Positions 54,150 to 64,000 are shown, counted from the first letter of the stretch. The stretch is 64,000 nt of DNA from Rhynchopus euleeides (GCA_963210315.1 OY723248.1:264727-328726), one strand, 5' to 3'. Notes: generated by a model not told the origin, from the letters alone. Program-made: numbers and translations.

Positions 54150-55478
54150 CTACGTTCTCTGACGTTTGCTTGCAGGCGGGGTGTCTGCTGCTTCCATGGT
54201 CTCCACGGGGTGCTGCCTGTTCATGCCATGAGTGAGGCCCTGTCGCTCCGCTGCAAGACGTATGTCGCGGTCTGCCTTCAGGGAGTGGTGGGCCCTTTTT
54301 AAGGCAAGGCCGTTCTGTAGCACCGCTGTGACAGTGATTTCACGATCAGCTTTCAGGGAGTCATGCACGTTTTTCAAGGCAAGACCATTCTGCTGCACCG
54401 CTGCGAGACATATTTCACGATCAGCCTTCACGGAGTAGTGGGCCTTTTTCAAGGCAAGGCCGTTCTGTTGCACCGCTGCGAGACATAGTTCACGATCACC
54501 CTTCAGGGAGTAATGGACATATTTCAAGGCAGTGCCGTTCTGCTGCACCGCTGCAAGATTGACCACACGGTCGGCCTTCAGGGAGTCGTGGACATATTTC
54601 AAGGTAAGGCCGTGATTTTGCACTGCTGCGAGACATAGTTCGCGATCAGCCTTCAGGGAATAGTGGACATATTGAAAGGCAAGACCGTTCTGTTGGACAG
54701 CTGCAAGACATAGTTCACGATCGGCCTTCACGGAGTCATGGGCATATTGCAAGGCAAGGCCATTCAGTTGCAGCGCTGCGTAATTGATTTCACGATCGGC
54801 CCTCAGGGAGTCGTGGACGTGTTGCAAGGCATCGCTGTGACGCTGTACCGCTGTGAGATTGATTTCACGATCGGCCTTCAGGGAGTCGTGGACGAATCGC
54901 AATGCATAGCTGTGATGTTGCACGACTGCGAGATTCAGCTCACGATCGGCCCTCAGGGAGCAGTGGACGTATCTCAAGGCAGTGCCGTCCTGTTGGACCA
55001 CTGCGAGATTGAATTCACGATCGGCCTTCAGGGAGTCGTGGACGTATTGCAAGGCAAGGCCGTTCTGTTGCACCGCTGCGAGACATATTTCCCGATCGGT
55101 CTTCATCGTGATGTGTGCGTATTTGAGGCAGCACCGACGACAGTTCCGCACAGCGTTCACAACATCCTCCTTCTTTGACACCCACAGCGGAACCTGCCAC
55201 ACTTGCCTGCGACCACAGTTCAGGTCATCCAGGTAGCGCTGGCACACCAGGTCAACGTCCACTGTGCACCCGTCCCCGATGCCGGCAACACTGCTCAGAG
55301 GCTCGTCACCACACAAGACCTCGCCCCCCACCGACAGCTGCAGGTCAGCCACCTCCACACCAACAAAGTCGGGGAACGTCTGCAATGCAAAATCCTTCAC
55401 GTTGTCGAGCGTGTCGTCGATCCCGATGTCGGCGGGGTGCTGGTCACCAGTCCTCCTGTCAGTCAGGAAAACCAGCAT
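54150..55478 (-). CDS. ubiquitin-like domain plus twelve DUF4116 repeats
   Basis: The ATG at 55478 gives 442 residues. I chose it because a ubiquitin-like fold starts directly there (MLVFLTDRRTGD ... IDDTLDNVKDFALQTFPDFV ... LQLSVGGEVLCGDEPLSSVA ... CTVDVDLV, about 1-78). The frame continues upstream to an ATG at 55578. A linker is followed by twelve 25-residue repeats (about 105-415) of the form LALKYVHDSLKADREICLAA then VQQNG, the DUF4116 signature, and a Ser/Lys tail ending KRQRT. DUF4116 proteins are expanded in dinoflagellates, chromerids and some stramenopiles; their function is unknown. A 75-bp DNA period keeps frame when copy number changes. A link to ubiquitin signalling is inference from the N-terminal fold. 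Confidence 0.75.
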   Translation of the reverse strand: MLVFLTDRRTGDQHPADIGIDDTLDNVKDFALQTFPDFVGVEVADLQLSVGGEVLCGDEPLSSVAGIGDGCTVDVDLVCQRYLDDLNCGRRQVWQVPLWVSKKEDVVNAVRNCRRCCLKYAHITMKTDREICLAAVQQNGLALQYVHDSLKADREFNLAVVQQDGTALRYVHCSLRADRELNLAVVQHHSYALRFVHDSLKADREINLTAVQRHSDALQHVHDSLRADREINYAALQLNGLALQYAHDSVKADRELCLAAVQQNGLAFQYVHYSLKADRELCLAAVQNHGLTLKYVHDSLKADRVVNLAAVQQNGTALKYVHYSLKGDRELCLAAVQQNGLALKKAHYSVKADREICLAAVQQNGLALKNVHDSLKADREITVTAVLQNGLALKRAHHSLKADRDIRLAAERQGLTHGMNRQHPVETMEAADTPPASKRQRT

Positions 55479-55963
55479 GCCTCCGTTTGCTCGCAACAGC
55501 GGACAGACTCCTGTGGTTGTTGTAGGGATGCGACCCTGTGGGCAAGGCAGGCCTGACGGCCAACATATACAACGCATTAACTCCCTCCGGTTGGGCCCCA
55601 GTTCGTCTCCAGTCTGTTTGTTGGCAAATACGCCCAAAGGCAGTGCCGCATGCCCCCACAGGCCGACTTCATCAGAAACACGTTAGCAGGCTACGCGCGC
55701 GTCACGTTGAGTGGCCTTCCCAGCAGATGAACCGGGGTGCCTCCCTCCCTGACGGTGGAATCACGGCAATGACAAGGGCACAGTTATGACCCTGCCCTAC
55801 ACATTACACACGCAGCCTGGGGACTGGTGCGGGTTCCAGTGCCGGGAGGGATCCATGTATTCCGTCGGGTGGGAGGTGCAGAGCCCAGGTGGGGAAGGGG
55901 GAGCTGGTTCCAGCAGAGGGCGTGGGGGGTGGGGGGGAGGTGGGGGTAGGGTGGGGGCGGGGG
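55479..55963. other. spacer, no gene supported
   Basis: Contains the likely 5' region of the DUF4116 gene and, from about 55890, the G-rich lead-in to carboxypeptidase unit B. No other feature is visible. Confidence 0.4.
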
Positions 55964-58263
55964 GCAGAGAGCTTGCTTCCGGGGTGTTAGCGTACATTTA
56001 GCAGCTTTGGAACACACTGCCTGCCGTCAGATGGAAGCGCCCCACACTCGGGAGTCCAGAGGCCGCGCTGCCTTGGAGTCAGCAGACACAGCAGACAAGG
56101 GACCATTCGGGCATAGGCTAAGGGGCACAGGGCGGCACAGCGCAAGAAGCACAAAAAACACAAAAGTCACAATAGAACACAACGACATCACTCGCTGCTG
56201 CACAAGGATCTGCTGCACAATAGAACACGCTGGGCGTGCAGCAGGCCACGGCAGCTGGGCCCACACTGGGCGACGTTGGGCGGGCACGCCACCCTCCCAC
56301 CCTTGCGTGCCTCACATCCCACACATGCTCGCAGCGGCGGTGGTGCGGCTGCGGGGGTGAGGCGCGGTGCGTGCCGCTGCAGGCACCACGTCACTCACAC
56401 ACCCGTGCCGGTGGTGCCGCTGTGTGCATTCGGGTGAAGGCTAAGGTTCAGGCTGAGGCTGAGGCTAAGGATGGGATTGGGCTCACGCCCGTGTCACACC
56501 CATGCCGACACCTACACCTGCACCTGCACCGTCACCCTCGGGCTCAGTACGTGCCCTCCAGGAAGCGGGTGAAGAAGGTCAGCGAGGCGTCGGGCTGGAA
56601 GGTGGGGACCATGTGGCCAGCCAGACGGATCGTCAGGAAGGAGAAGTCCTTCGTGTACTGGGTCAGGTACCCGGCGGGGACACCCTCGCTGGCGTACCAC
56701 GGGTGCCACGCCTTCGTCTCCTCCACAATCCCGGACTTCGCCATGGCGGTGGTCCACTCCTCGTTCCCCTTGTACGGCACGCACGCGTCCGCGTCACCGT
56801 TGTAGATCAGGATGCGGATCTTCCCGATCAGCTGCGGGTACACCGTCACCGAGGCAGGGCCGCTCAGGTCGTAGTCGAACTTGCACACACCCGGCCCCTT
56901 CGTCAGGTGCAGGGCCTGCTGCACGTCCGTGCGCAGGAAGTACTTCTCCTGCGCAGCACCCCCGCCGCACGACCAGTCGTACCCGCCCTCGAGCGCGTTC
57001 AGCAGACGCTGGCCCTCAGCGGGGCGGTGCAGGTAGCTCGTCAGGTGCTGCTTCAGCCAGCGCTTCGTCTTCCCGGCGCGCTCCAGCCACGCGTCGTTCT
57101 GCGGGCAGTTGTCGTAGATGTTGTAGATGTTGTACGACCCCACAGCCTTGTCCATCCCGTCCAGAAGGGTCTCGCACTCCTTCGCCGACGTGTCGGGGAA
57201 CTTGCACGCAGCGTAGATCTCGGTGTACATCTTCTTCGAGATCAGGTCCTTCCCGTAGAACATCTCAACGTTGTTCTGGTCCTCGTTGTACCCGTTGCAC
57301 ACCACGCTGTTGGCGGACCCGCCCCAGCACCCGTTGCCCACGGCAATCCCCTTCAGGTTCGACAGAATCCCGTTCGTCAGGATGTAGTTCGCGATGTTGG
57401 GGAGGTACTGCCCGGCGTACGACTCACCCGTCAGGTACAGGTCGTTGTTGGCGTACTCGGGGAACACGCGGAAGAACTCCTCCAGGGTCTTGGCGTACGC
57501 CTCACCCTGGTTCGTGTCGTTCCAACGGCACGTGCGTGCCGGCTGGCTCCCCTCGTAGCAGATCGAGAACCCGGCGTTCTCACCAGACCCCGCAGGGCTC
57601 TCCAGGTACAGCATGTTCGCCACCTTGTTCCACGCGAAGTCGTTGACGTACGTCGCCGACCCGTTCGTCTGGAAGTACCCCATCTCCGTGAAGGCGCCGT
57701 ACAGCGACGACCCACCCGGCCCGCCCTGGTGCCACGTCGCCACAGGTGCCTTGGCCGCGTTCGTCTGCGCCTCGTGGAACTCGTAGTGGATGTCCAGCTT
57801 GTCGTACCCGGCAATGGGGCCCTGCACAGTCAGGTACCCGGAGTACACCTTGAACGGCGCCTTCTCGAACCCAGGCAGCTGCTCCACCAGGTCAGCCGCA
57901 GGGGCGGCCATCGCGCTGTGGTTGTGTTGTGTTGTAAGTTGTTGAGTTGAGTTGAGCGAACCAAAGACACACACCCACACGTTCATATGTTTGTGTTGCT
58001 GGAGGGCGCACCAAGTGGACACCGATGCCAACACCACTGTGTGACACACCCACACCACACGCAATGACACACAACAAGCACAGCAAGCACATGCATACCA
58101 GGCCACCAGGCCCGCAACCGCGGCAACACGACGCATTGTTCCTCTTCTCTGCAAGTCACCTGCAAGGAATGTGTGTCCGCCTGCACAAACCAAGCCCCTC
58201 CCAACCCACAGCCAACCTGCGAAGCACCACACACGGGGCGGGCTCGGTGGGGCACCAACAAGG
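55964..58263. repeat. segmental duplication unit B
   Basis: Collinear with unit A from GAGCTTGCTTCCGGGGTGTT through the carboxypeptidase gene to GGGGCACCAACAAGGGTGA, then unrelated. It lacks the GTGTCTTCAC stretch just after the stop codon that A and C share, and has fewer GAGGCT hexamers than A. Confidence 0.9.
56544..58136 (-). CDS. secreted serine carboxypeptidase (S10), copy B
   Basis: Exon 1 is 58136..58099 and exon 2 is 57915..56544, with a 183-bp intron; 469 residues. The same signal peptide, GGPGGSS motif, Ser178, Asp387 and His447 are intact. By eye the protein is identical to copy C and differs from copy A only at Thr244 (KKMYTEIYA). The 3' flank is as well conserved as the coding part, which points to recent duplication or gene conversion rather than selection on the protein alone. 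Confidence 0.9.
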   Translation of the reverse strand: MRRVAAVAGLVAWYACACCACCVSLRVVWVCHTVVLASVSTWCALQQHKHMNVWVCVFGSLNSTQQLTTQHNHSAMAAPAADLVEQLPGFEKAPFKVYSGYLTVQGPIAGYDKLDIHYEFHEAQTNAAKAPVATWHQGGPGGSSLYGAFTEMGYFQTNGSATYVNDFAWNKVANMLYLESPAGSGENAGFSICYEGSQPARTCRWNDTNQGEAYAKTLEEFFRVFPEYANNDLYLTGESYAGQYLPNIANYILTNGILSNLKGIAVGNGCWGGSANSVVCNGYNEDQNNVEMFYGKDLISKKMYTEIYAACKFPDTSAKECETLLDGMDKAVGSYNIYNIYDNCPQNDAWLERAGKTKRWLKQHLTSYLHRPAEGQRLLNALEGGYDWSCGGGAAQEKYFLRTDVQQALHLTKGPGVCKFDYDLSGPASVTVYPQLIGKIRILIYNGDADACVPYKGNEEWTTAMAKSGIVEETKAWHPWYASEGVPAGYLTQYTKDFSFLTIRLAGHMVPTFQPDASLTFFTRFLEGTY

Positions 58264-58487
58264 GTGACAGCTTGGCACAGAAGGGACGCTGGGACGTCTG
58301 AGGCACTCCTCCAGTTTTACATGTCGTAGCTGTGATCCACAGCCCTTGCGTTTCGAAATACAGAACCCGAGTGAGCCCGTGCATGTTGCATGGACAGGCA
58401 GGCGAATACGAACCCCCGTTTGGACATTCTGCCCTGCTGGTATCCTGGCAGCTGTGGCTCCACCTGCCGATTCCCGGTCACTGCTGA

Positions 58488-60262
58488 TCAAGGAATCCTA
58501 GGCAATTGTTCTGGACTGGTTCCCCGTCTGTTCTGTGGGCCGCCAACCCCGACGCAGGCCTGAAGGCACACCTGCACTACAGCGCTATCGGCAACTGCGT
58601 TAAACTTTTGAAGAAGCAGCCGCGGTTGGTATGGGACGCGTTCCTGATGAAGCAGGTGTCGGCTGCCCTGTGGGCTCCGGACCCGAGTATGGTGGCTGAT
58701 ATCGTCCAGCCGTCCACCAACCTCATCGAGTTCGATGTACCAGAAGACTACTGGACGGCCTCGTCGCGCAAGGGAGTCCCCCAATGCCCGCTCTCCCTTC
58801 TGTCTGGATCGGTCAGTGTCACCGGTGTTGCCACTGTCATCAGCCGGGTCAAGCCTATTTGACAGTGCAAAGGAAGACCCCTCCTGGACACGGTCCTGGA
58901 CCATATACCGTCACTCAAGTTATGTTGGTGGGGTGAGATATCGGTGGGGTAAATATGTTGGTGGGGTCCTAATTTGGTGGATTTGGGGCTCTGAAAAAAT
59001 GTTGGTGGGTTATTACCCCACCAACATTATTACCCCAGGGCGAGTTGTACTTGACAAATTTTTCCTGGCACCTGGGGGTTTGGAGCAGCCCCCCCGCCCA
59101 CCCACCCCGACTGCGCGTCCGCATATGCGTACGCCGTACGCACTCTCTGAAACCGCGCTGCGTACGCGTCAGCAGAAATTGCGTACGGCTGGTATTCCAG
59201 GTCTCTCAGCACACAGTAGCACCCAGTAGGTGGCTGAGCCCTGGCCTTTGCTCTGCTTTTTGACGGTTCCTTCGCGCACAAGTGCACAAGGTACGACTAC
59301 CGACTCGAAGGCTGCCCCTGAGGTCGACGACCGATTTGGTGTGCGGCCATGGCCGTCTCTTGTGCTACATAGACTGCCGTATGCAGGCGCCGTACGCCCA
59401 CGCGTACGCCGTACGCATTTTCTGGAAAGCACACTGCATACGCGTACACAGCTCTCAGCCGGGCCCCTTATGTGTTCGCCACGAAAATGGTAGTCATCGA
59501 TGCGCATTGGGGTAGTAAATTGGTGGGGTAGATTTGTTGGTGGGGTAAATACGTTGGTGGGTACTAATTTGGTGGATTTGGGGGTTCTGGAAGAAGTTGG
59601 GGATATTACCCCACCAACATTACTTGAGTGACGGTATTTGTCTGTTACAACGGTGCACACGCTCCTCGCTTTGGCGGTGTCGCGGAGTGCGAGCGCGTGC
59701 CTACTGGGCATGTGAGGCGCTGTCGTCACCACCCGTGCTGTGGGGTGGGATGGGCCTGCCCCGCGTACACGTGGGAGGCCCTCGAAGACGAGAGGGACGC
59801 GACCGAAGCCGAGATGTACGGGGAGGAGGCTGGGGAGTACGACGAGGAGTTCACCGCCAGTCATCAGGGATCACACCCTATGGAGTACTCCAACACCACG
59901 CGTCGGGCTGTCAGAAGCACGTCAGGGATGCCGAGACAGTCAGGCTTGGGTGCCCAGCACGACGTGGCGGTAGTGCCGGAGCAGGGGCTCAGGCAGGCGA
60001 CGGCTAAACAGCAGATGGGCCTGTCGGGCGGTGCGAAGGGAAAAGAAGCTCGAGCGACCCAAAGGTGAAGAAGTCGCGGGTGTCGCATCACCGCATGGCA
60101 GCGAATATGAAGAAGAACAACAGGGGTAAGCAAACGGGCGAGACCCGTCGCAACACGGCGGCTGGCGGAGTCTGCAGGCCACCGAGGGGCCCGTTGAGTG
60201 ACCTTGCCGCACATGTGGTGTGCCCCACAGAGCCTGTCTCCAGGAACACTTTCATTGAGTGA
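58488..60262 (+). pseudogene. unrecognised gene remnant split by a TIR element
   Basis: Plus-strand protein-like segments flank the TIR element at 58905-59636. Before it: NPDAGLKAHLHYSAIGNCVK ... LVWDAFLMKQVSAALWAPDP ... NLIEFDVPEDYW (58540-58860). After it: FVCYNGAHAPRFGGVAECER ... YTWEALEDERDATEAEMYGE ... EYDEEFTAS (about 59640-59860), and a basic tail near 60060-60260 (KKSRVSHHRMAANMKKNNRG). They look like parts of one gene, but I recognise no family and see no proper start. It is the only plus-strand gene-like tract of any size. Confidence 0.35.
58905..59636. mobile_element. 0.73 kb TIR element (MITE-like) with TA flanks
   Basis: ATACCGTCACTCAAGT at 58905-58920 is mirrored by ACTTGAGTGACGGTAT at 59621-59636, and the inverted match continues into ATGTTGGTGGGGT. 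If the ends are CCGTC..., TA flanks both sides. Each arm (58921-59035 and 59510-59625) is also a direct repeat of the other (TGTTGGTGGGGTAAATA ... TAATTTGGTGGATTTGGGG ... TTACCCCACCAACATTA) and can fold on itself. The centre has GCGTACGCCGTACGCA repeats at 59128-59185 and 59380-59450. Confidence 0.7.
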
Positions 60263-60436
60263 GAACTGGTGCGCTTGAGACGCATTGTATCAGAAGTTGG
60301 TCACAAGGTACAAAAAATCGGAGGGGCACCACACACAGACAACAACTGGTCGTGGTGACCCTGGTGGTGGGTCAATATGAACAATGGGGGGCGCAAAGAG
60401 GGGCGGCGCGGGGGTGGGTAGGGGTAGGAGAGGGGT

Positions 60437-62807
60437 GAAGAGCTTGCTTCTGGGGTGTTGGCGTACATTTAGCAGCTTTGGAACACACTGCCTGCCGTCA
60501 GATGGAAGCGCCCCACACTCGGGAGTCCAGAGGCCGCGCTGCCTTGGAGTCAGCAGACACAGCAGACAAGGGATCATTCGGGCATAGGCTAAGGGGCACA
60601 GGGCGGCACAGCGCAAGAAGCACAAAAAACACAAAAGTCACAATAGAACACAACGACATCACTCGCTGCTGCACAAGGCTCTGCTGCACAATAGAACACG
60701 CTGGGCATGCAGCAGGCCACGGCAGCTGGGCCCACACTGGGCGACGTTGGGCGGGCACGCCACCCTCCCACCCTTGCGTGCCTCACATCCCACACATGCT
60801 CGCAGCGGCGGTGGTGCGGCTGCGGGGGTGAGGCACGGTGCGTGCCGTTGCAGGCACCACGTCACTCACACACCCGTGCCGGTGGTGCCGGGTGAAGGCT
60901 AAGGTTCAGGCTGAGGCTGAGGCTAAGGATGGGATTGGGCTCACACCCGTGCCACACCCATGCCGACACCTACACCTGCACCTGCACCGTCACCCTCGGT
61001 GTCTTCACGCTCAGTACGTGCCCTCCAGGAAGCGGGTGAAGAAGGTCAGCGAGGCGTCGGGCTGGAAGGTGGGGACCATGTGGCCAGCCAGACGGATCGT
61101 CAGGAAGGAGAAGTCCTTCGTGTACTGGGTCAGGTACCCGGCGGGGACACCCTCGCTGGCGTACCACGGGTGCCACGCCTTCGTCTCCTCCACAATCCCG
61201 GACTTCGCCATGGCGGTGGTCCACTCCTCGTTCCCCTTGTACGGCACGCACGCGTCCGCGTCACCGTTGTAGATCAGGATGCGGATCTTCCCGATCAGCT
61301 GCGGGTACACCGTCACCGAGGCAGGGCCGCTCAGGTCGTAGTCGAACTTGCACACACCCGGCCCCTTCGTCAGGTGCAGGGCCTGCTGCACGTCCGTGCG
61401 CAGGAAGTACTTCTCCTGCGCAGCACCCCCGCCGCACGACCAGTCGTACCCGCCCTCGAGCGCGTTCAGCAGACGCTGGCCCTCAGCGGGGCGGTGCAGG
61501 TAGCTCGTCAGGTGCTGCTTCAGCCAGCGCTTCGTCTTCCCGGCGCGCTCCAGCCACGCGTCGTTCTGCGGGCAGTTGTCGTAGATGTTGTAGATGTTGT
61601 ACGACCCCACAGCCTTGTCCATCCCGTCCAGAAGGGTCTCGCACTCCTTCGCCGACGTGTCGGGGAACTTGCACGCAGCGTAGATCTCGGTGTACATCTT
61701 CTTCGAGATCAGGTCCTTCCCGTAGAACATCTCAACGTTGTTCTGGTCCTCGTTGTACCCGTTGCACACCACGCTGTTGGCGGACCCGCCCCAGCACCCG
61801 TTGCCCACGGCAATCCCCTTCAGGTTCGACAGAATCCCGTTCGTCAGGATGTAGTTCGCGATGTTGGGGAGGTACTGCCCGGCGTACGACTCACCCGTCA
61901 GGTACAGGTCGTTGTTGGCGTACTCGGGGAACACGCGGAAGAACTCCTCCAGGGTCTTGGCGTACGCCTCACCCTGGTTCGTGTCGTTCCAACGGCACGT
62001 GCGTGCCGGCTGGCTCCCCTCGTAGCAGATCGAGAACCCGGCGTTCTCACCAGACCCCGCAGGGCTCTCCAGGTACAGCATGTTCGCCACCTTGTTCCAC
62101 GCGAAGTCGTTGACGTACGTCGCCGACCCGTTCGTCTGGAAGTACCCCATCTCCGTGAAGGCGCCGTACAGCGACGACCCACCCGGCCCGCCCTGGTGCC
62201 ACGTCGCCACAGGTGCCTTGGCCGCGTTCGTCTGCGCCTCGTGGAACTCGTAGTGGATGTCCAGCTTGTCGTACCCGGCAATGGGGCCCTGCACAGTCAG
62301 GTACCCGGAGTACACCTTGAACGGCGCCTTCTCGAACCCAGGCAGCTGCTCCACCAGGTCAGCCGCAGGGGCGGCCATCGCGCTGTGATTGTGTTGTGTT
62401 GCGAGTTGTTGAGTTGAGTTGAGCGAACCAAAGACACACACCCACACGTTCATATGTTTGTGTTGCTGGAGGGCACCAAGTGGACACCGATGCCAACACC
62501 ACTGTGTGACACACCCACACCACACGCAATGACACACAACAAGCACAACAAGCACATGCATACCAGGCCACCAGGCCCGCAACCGCGGCAACACGACGCA
62601 TTGTTCCTCTTCTCTGCAAGTCACCTGCAAGGAATGTGTGTCCGCCTGCACAAACCAAGCCCCTCCCAACCCACAGCAAACCTGCGAAGCACCACACACG
62701 GGGCGGGCTCGGTGGGGCACCGACAAGGGTGATGTGCACTGGGCAGGAGGGGGGGCGGGCGGCATGGGGCACCTCCCCGCAACACCTAATGGTCTTGCCG
62801 CCCTGGA
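60437..62807. repeat. segmental duplication unit C
   Basis: Collinear with unit A from GAGCTTGCTTCTGGGGTGTT to GGTCTTGCCGCCCTGG (62807), then diverges. It lacks about 15 bp (GCTGTGTGCATTCG region) near 60890 that A and B keep, and shares with A the GTGTCTTCAC stretch after the stop. Confidence 0.9.
61011..62601 (-). CDS. secreted serine carboxypeptidase (S10), copy C
   Basis: Exon 1 is 62601..62564 and exon 2 is 62382..61011, with a 181-bp intron; 469 residues. Signal peptide and all three catalytic residues are present as in copies A and B. The open frame continues upstream of exon 2 to about 63014, but that is read-through across the intron and flank; the 38-nt exon gives the expected signal peptide instead. 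All three copies should yield active secreted or vacuolar peptidases. Confidence 0.9.
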
Positions 62808-63455
62808 GACCGCACACCGAAGCAGCACACATGAAGTCTTCTCCGTATCGTCCCCTCCACCCGCACCACGGAAAGCCCACCTCATGCTGAACCTGACGCA
62901 AAATGTTTTCGCGGCAGGGCCGAAGCTTGGGCCTCCTGGGCAGTCCACCCCGAGACGAAGTCGAACAGTGGATTCAAGGCAAACATGGAAGTGTGGTGGG
63001 GCGGCAGTTGGCATAGACCCCTGAGCACGGCGAACGTTCGGCAGAGGAGGCGTTTGGAACTGTGGAGGCAGATCCCGAGCGACAAATCACCCAGTCCTGC
63101 CGATGAGCCCCGTCCACCCCATCAGGTCTGGGCAGTCCCACACGGTGGACTCCAGCGGCCCTAGCGGGAGTCTGGGAGCGGGAGTCTGAGCGGGTGTCAA
63201 AGACTCCCGCTAGCGGGAGTCTATACTCCCGCTAGGGGGAGTCTGACTCCCCCTAGCGGGAGTCTTTTCACCTATTTTCATCCATTTTTCCCATGATATA
63301 GTTACAGTCTACTGGCGTGGGGGGTAAAATCATGGTGGAAGAGGGATGGGGAGGGGCTTGTTTTGCTTCTGTCAGTTTCCCCGGACTCTGGACTACCTAC
63401 CTATCCTCCTGGTAGCGGCTGCACCTGCGGAGGTGAGCGGTTAGAATTTGAGGTG
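62808..63455. other. spacer with palindrome cluster
   Basis: No gene is supported. 63155-63265 holds a cluster of CTAGCGGGAGTC-type inverted repeats described separately. An AT-rich patch follows at 63275-63310. Confidence 0.4.
63155..63265. repeat. palindrome cluster of GACTCCCGCTAG units
   Basis: A perfect 22-bp palindrome lies at 63201-63222 (centre CGCTAGCG). Right after it is a perfect 19-bp inverted repeat around one base (ACTCCCGCTAGGGGGAGTC, then T, then its complement; about 63225-63263). Degenerate units (GGGAGCGGGAGTCTGAGCGG) precede them. Confidence 0.8.
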
Positions 63456-64000
63456 TCAAAGTGCGGCCATCGCCTGTCGTAGTTGTGTTACACCTTGGGC
63501 AAGACAAGCCATCCTGCAGGCCTCATCTTCTTCGTCAGAACTGTCATCCCCCTCCTGCTGTGCGCGTTGGTCAAGCGTGCTCAAAGTCGCCTCGGATGAC
63601 ACGAATGGTGTGAAAGTCGCCCCCAGCGGGATTGGCATTTTGCACAAGCAGAGCGATAATTTGCGGTGTCCTTCGGGGAACCGGAACAGGAAGTAGGGCG
63701 CGCTGATGGGTTCAACGAAGTCCTGTGTGTTGCAGTGCACAAACCCCTTCTGCAGCTGTGTCAACTGTGTGCAAAGAACATACACAGCCAATCTATGAGC
63801 GTGTCGGGTGTGCAGACACGGACACAGGATGACTTCTCTATACCCGAGGATCCCGTCCTGCGACAGGTGCGCAACCTTCCAAGGCATGCCCGATGCGCGC
63901 CGCTTCTCTTCTGCCATCGCAAGATCTCTCTCGTAAGTTGCGGAGCTGGCGATTGTAACGGCATCTTTCTTGCGATGTCCGTTCTCTGCTTCTTCAAATT
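63456..64000 (-). CDS. 3' part of an unrecognised gene, running off the window
   Basis: The frame is open from the window end (…FEEAENGHRKKDAVTIASSA…) to the stop at 63456, about 180 residues, with the 5' part beyond 64000. Sequence such as ERDLAMAEEKRRASGMPWKV, GYREVILCPCLHTRHAHRLA, EPISAPYFLFRFPEGHRKLS and an acidic stretch (GDDSSDEEDEA) is balanced and protein-like. The internal ATG at 63917 is not needed as a start, because coding-like sequence continues upstream. No family is recognised and no membrane segment is seen. Confidence 0.5.
   Translation of the reverse strand, partial: FEEAENGHRKKDAVTIASSATYERDLAMAEEKRRASGMPWKVAHLSQDGILGYREVILCPCLHTRHAHRLAVYVLCTQLTQLQKGFVHCNTQDFVEPISAPYFLFRFPEGHRKLSLCLCKMPIPLGATFTPFVSSEATLSTLDQRAQQEGDDSSDEEDEACRMACLAQGVTQLRQAMAAL

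Noticed and set aside
61011-63014. A 667-residue version of carboxypeptidase C starting at 63014
   Set aside because: It reads through the intron and the non-homologous 5' flank; the 38-nt exon with signal peptide is shared by all three copies and fits the family.

Overview
The window looks like nuclear DNA of a GC-rich protist or alga. Genes have short spliceosomal introns with ordinary GT...AG borders (38-nt first exons, introns of roughly 130 to 420 bp). There are mono-exonic GC-rich genes with long low-complexity linkers, a DUF4116-repeat protein (a family I associate with dinoflagellates, chromerids and some stramenopiles), many poly-G/poly-C runs, and a heavy load of transposons and satellites. 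I cannot name the species; an alveolate (chromerid, perkinsid or dinoflagellate relative) is the best guess. Every gene I can support lies on the minus strand.

Layout. 274-934: small spliced membrane protein. 935-3360: no gene seen. 3361-22681: a 19.3 kb block bounded by hAT-like inverted ends and an identical 8-bp target duplication. Inside it are a TTAA-type (piggyBac-like) element carrying a smaller fold-back insert, a TA-type element that landed in the TTAA duplication, a large LINE with one uninterrupted ~2.5k-residue ORF (OTU protease, zinc fingers, reverse transcriptase, restriction-like endonuclease, second OTU, RING-like finger), and three arrays of related 31-bp minisatellites. 22923-24731: C2H2 zinc-finger gene. 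25451-26451: a 1.0 kb hAT-like element with a perfect 8-bp duplication. 27090-29076: a four-exon DUF3754/TMEM143-like gene. 32040-32907: a third hAT-like element. 33202-34632: a bromodomain-MRG fusion. 35827-41884: a two-exon, ~1880-residue, SAM-domain protein. 41885-49600: repeats, including a fold-back element. 49601-50107: four-helix membrane protein.

50.5-62.8 kb is a segmental triplication of a secreted serine carboxypeptidase (peptidase family S10). Each copy has a hidden 38-nt first exon that encodes the signal peptide. Between copies lie a ubiquitin-like/DUF4116-repeat gene, an orphan PARP catalytic exon and an unknown gene remnant split by a short TIR element. The window ends with the 3' part of an unrecognised gene running off the edge.

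The chromatin-type genes (bromodomain-MRG, zinc finger), the ubiquitin/ADP-ribosyl-type genes and the peptidases do not form an obvious pathway. The strongest new-looking items are the bromodomain-MRG fusion with a substituted acetyl-lysine pocket residue, the double-OTU LINE, the nested hAT-like block with its 31-bp satellite family, and the nearly identical carboxypeptidase triplicate. All family calls come from reading motifs by eye; no database search was run.
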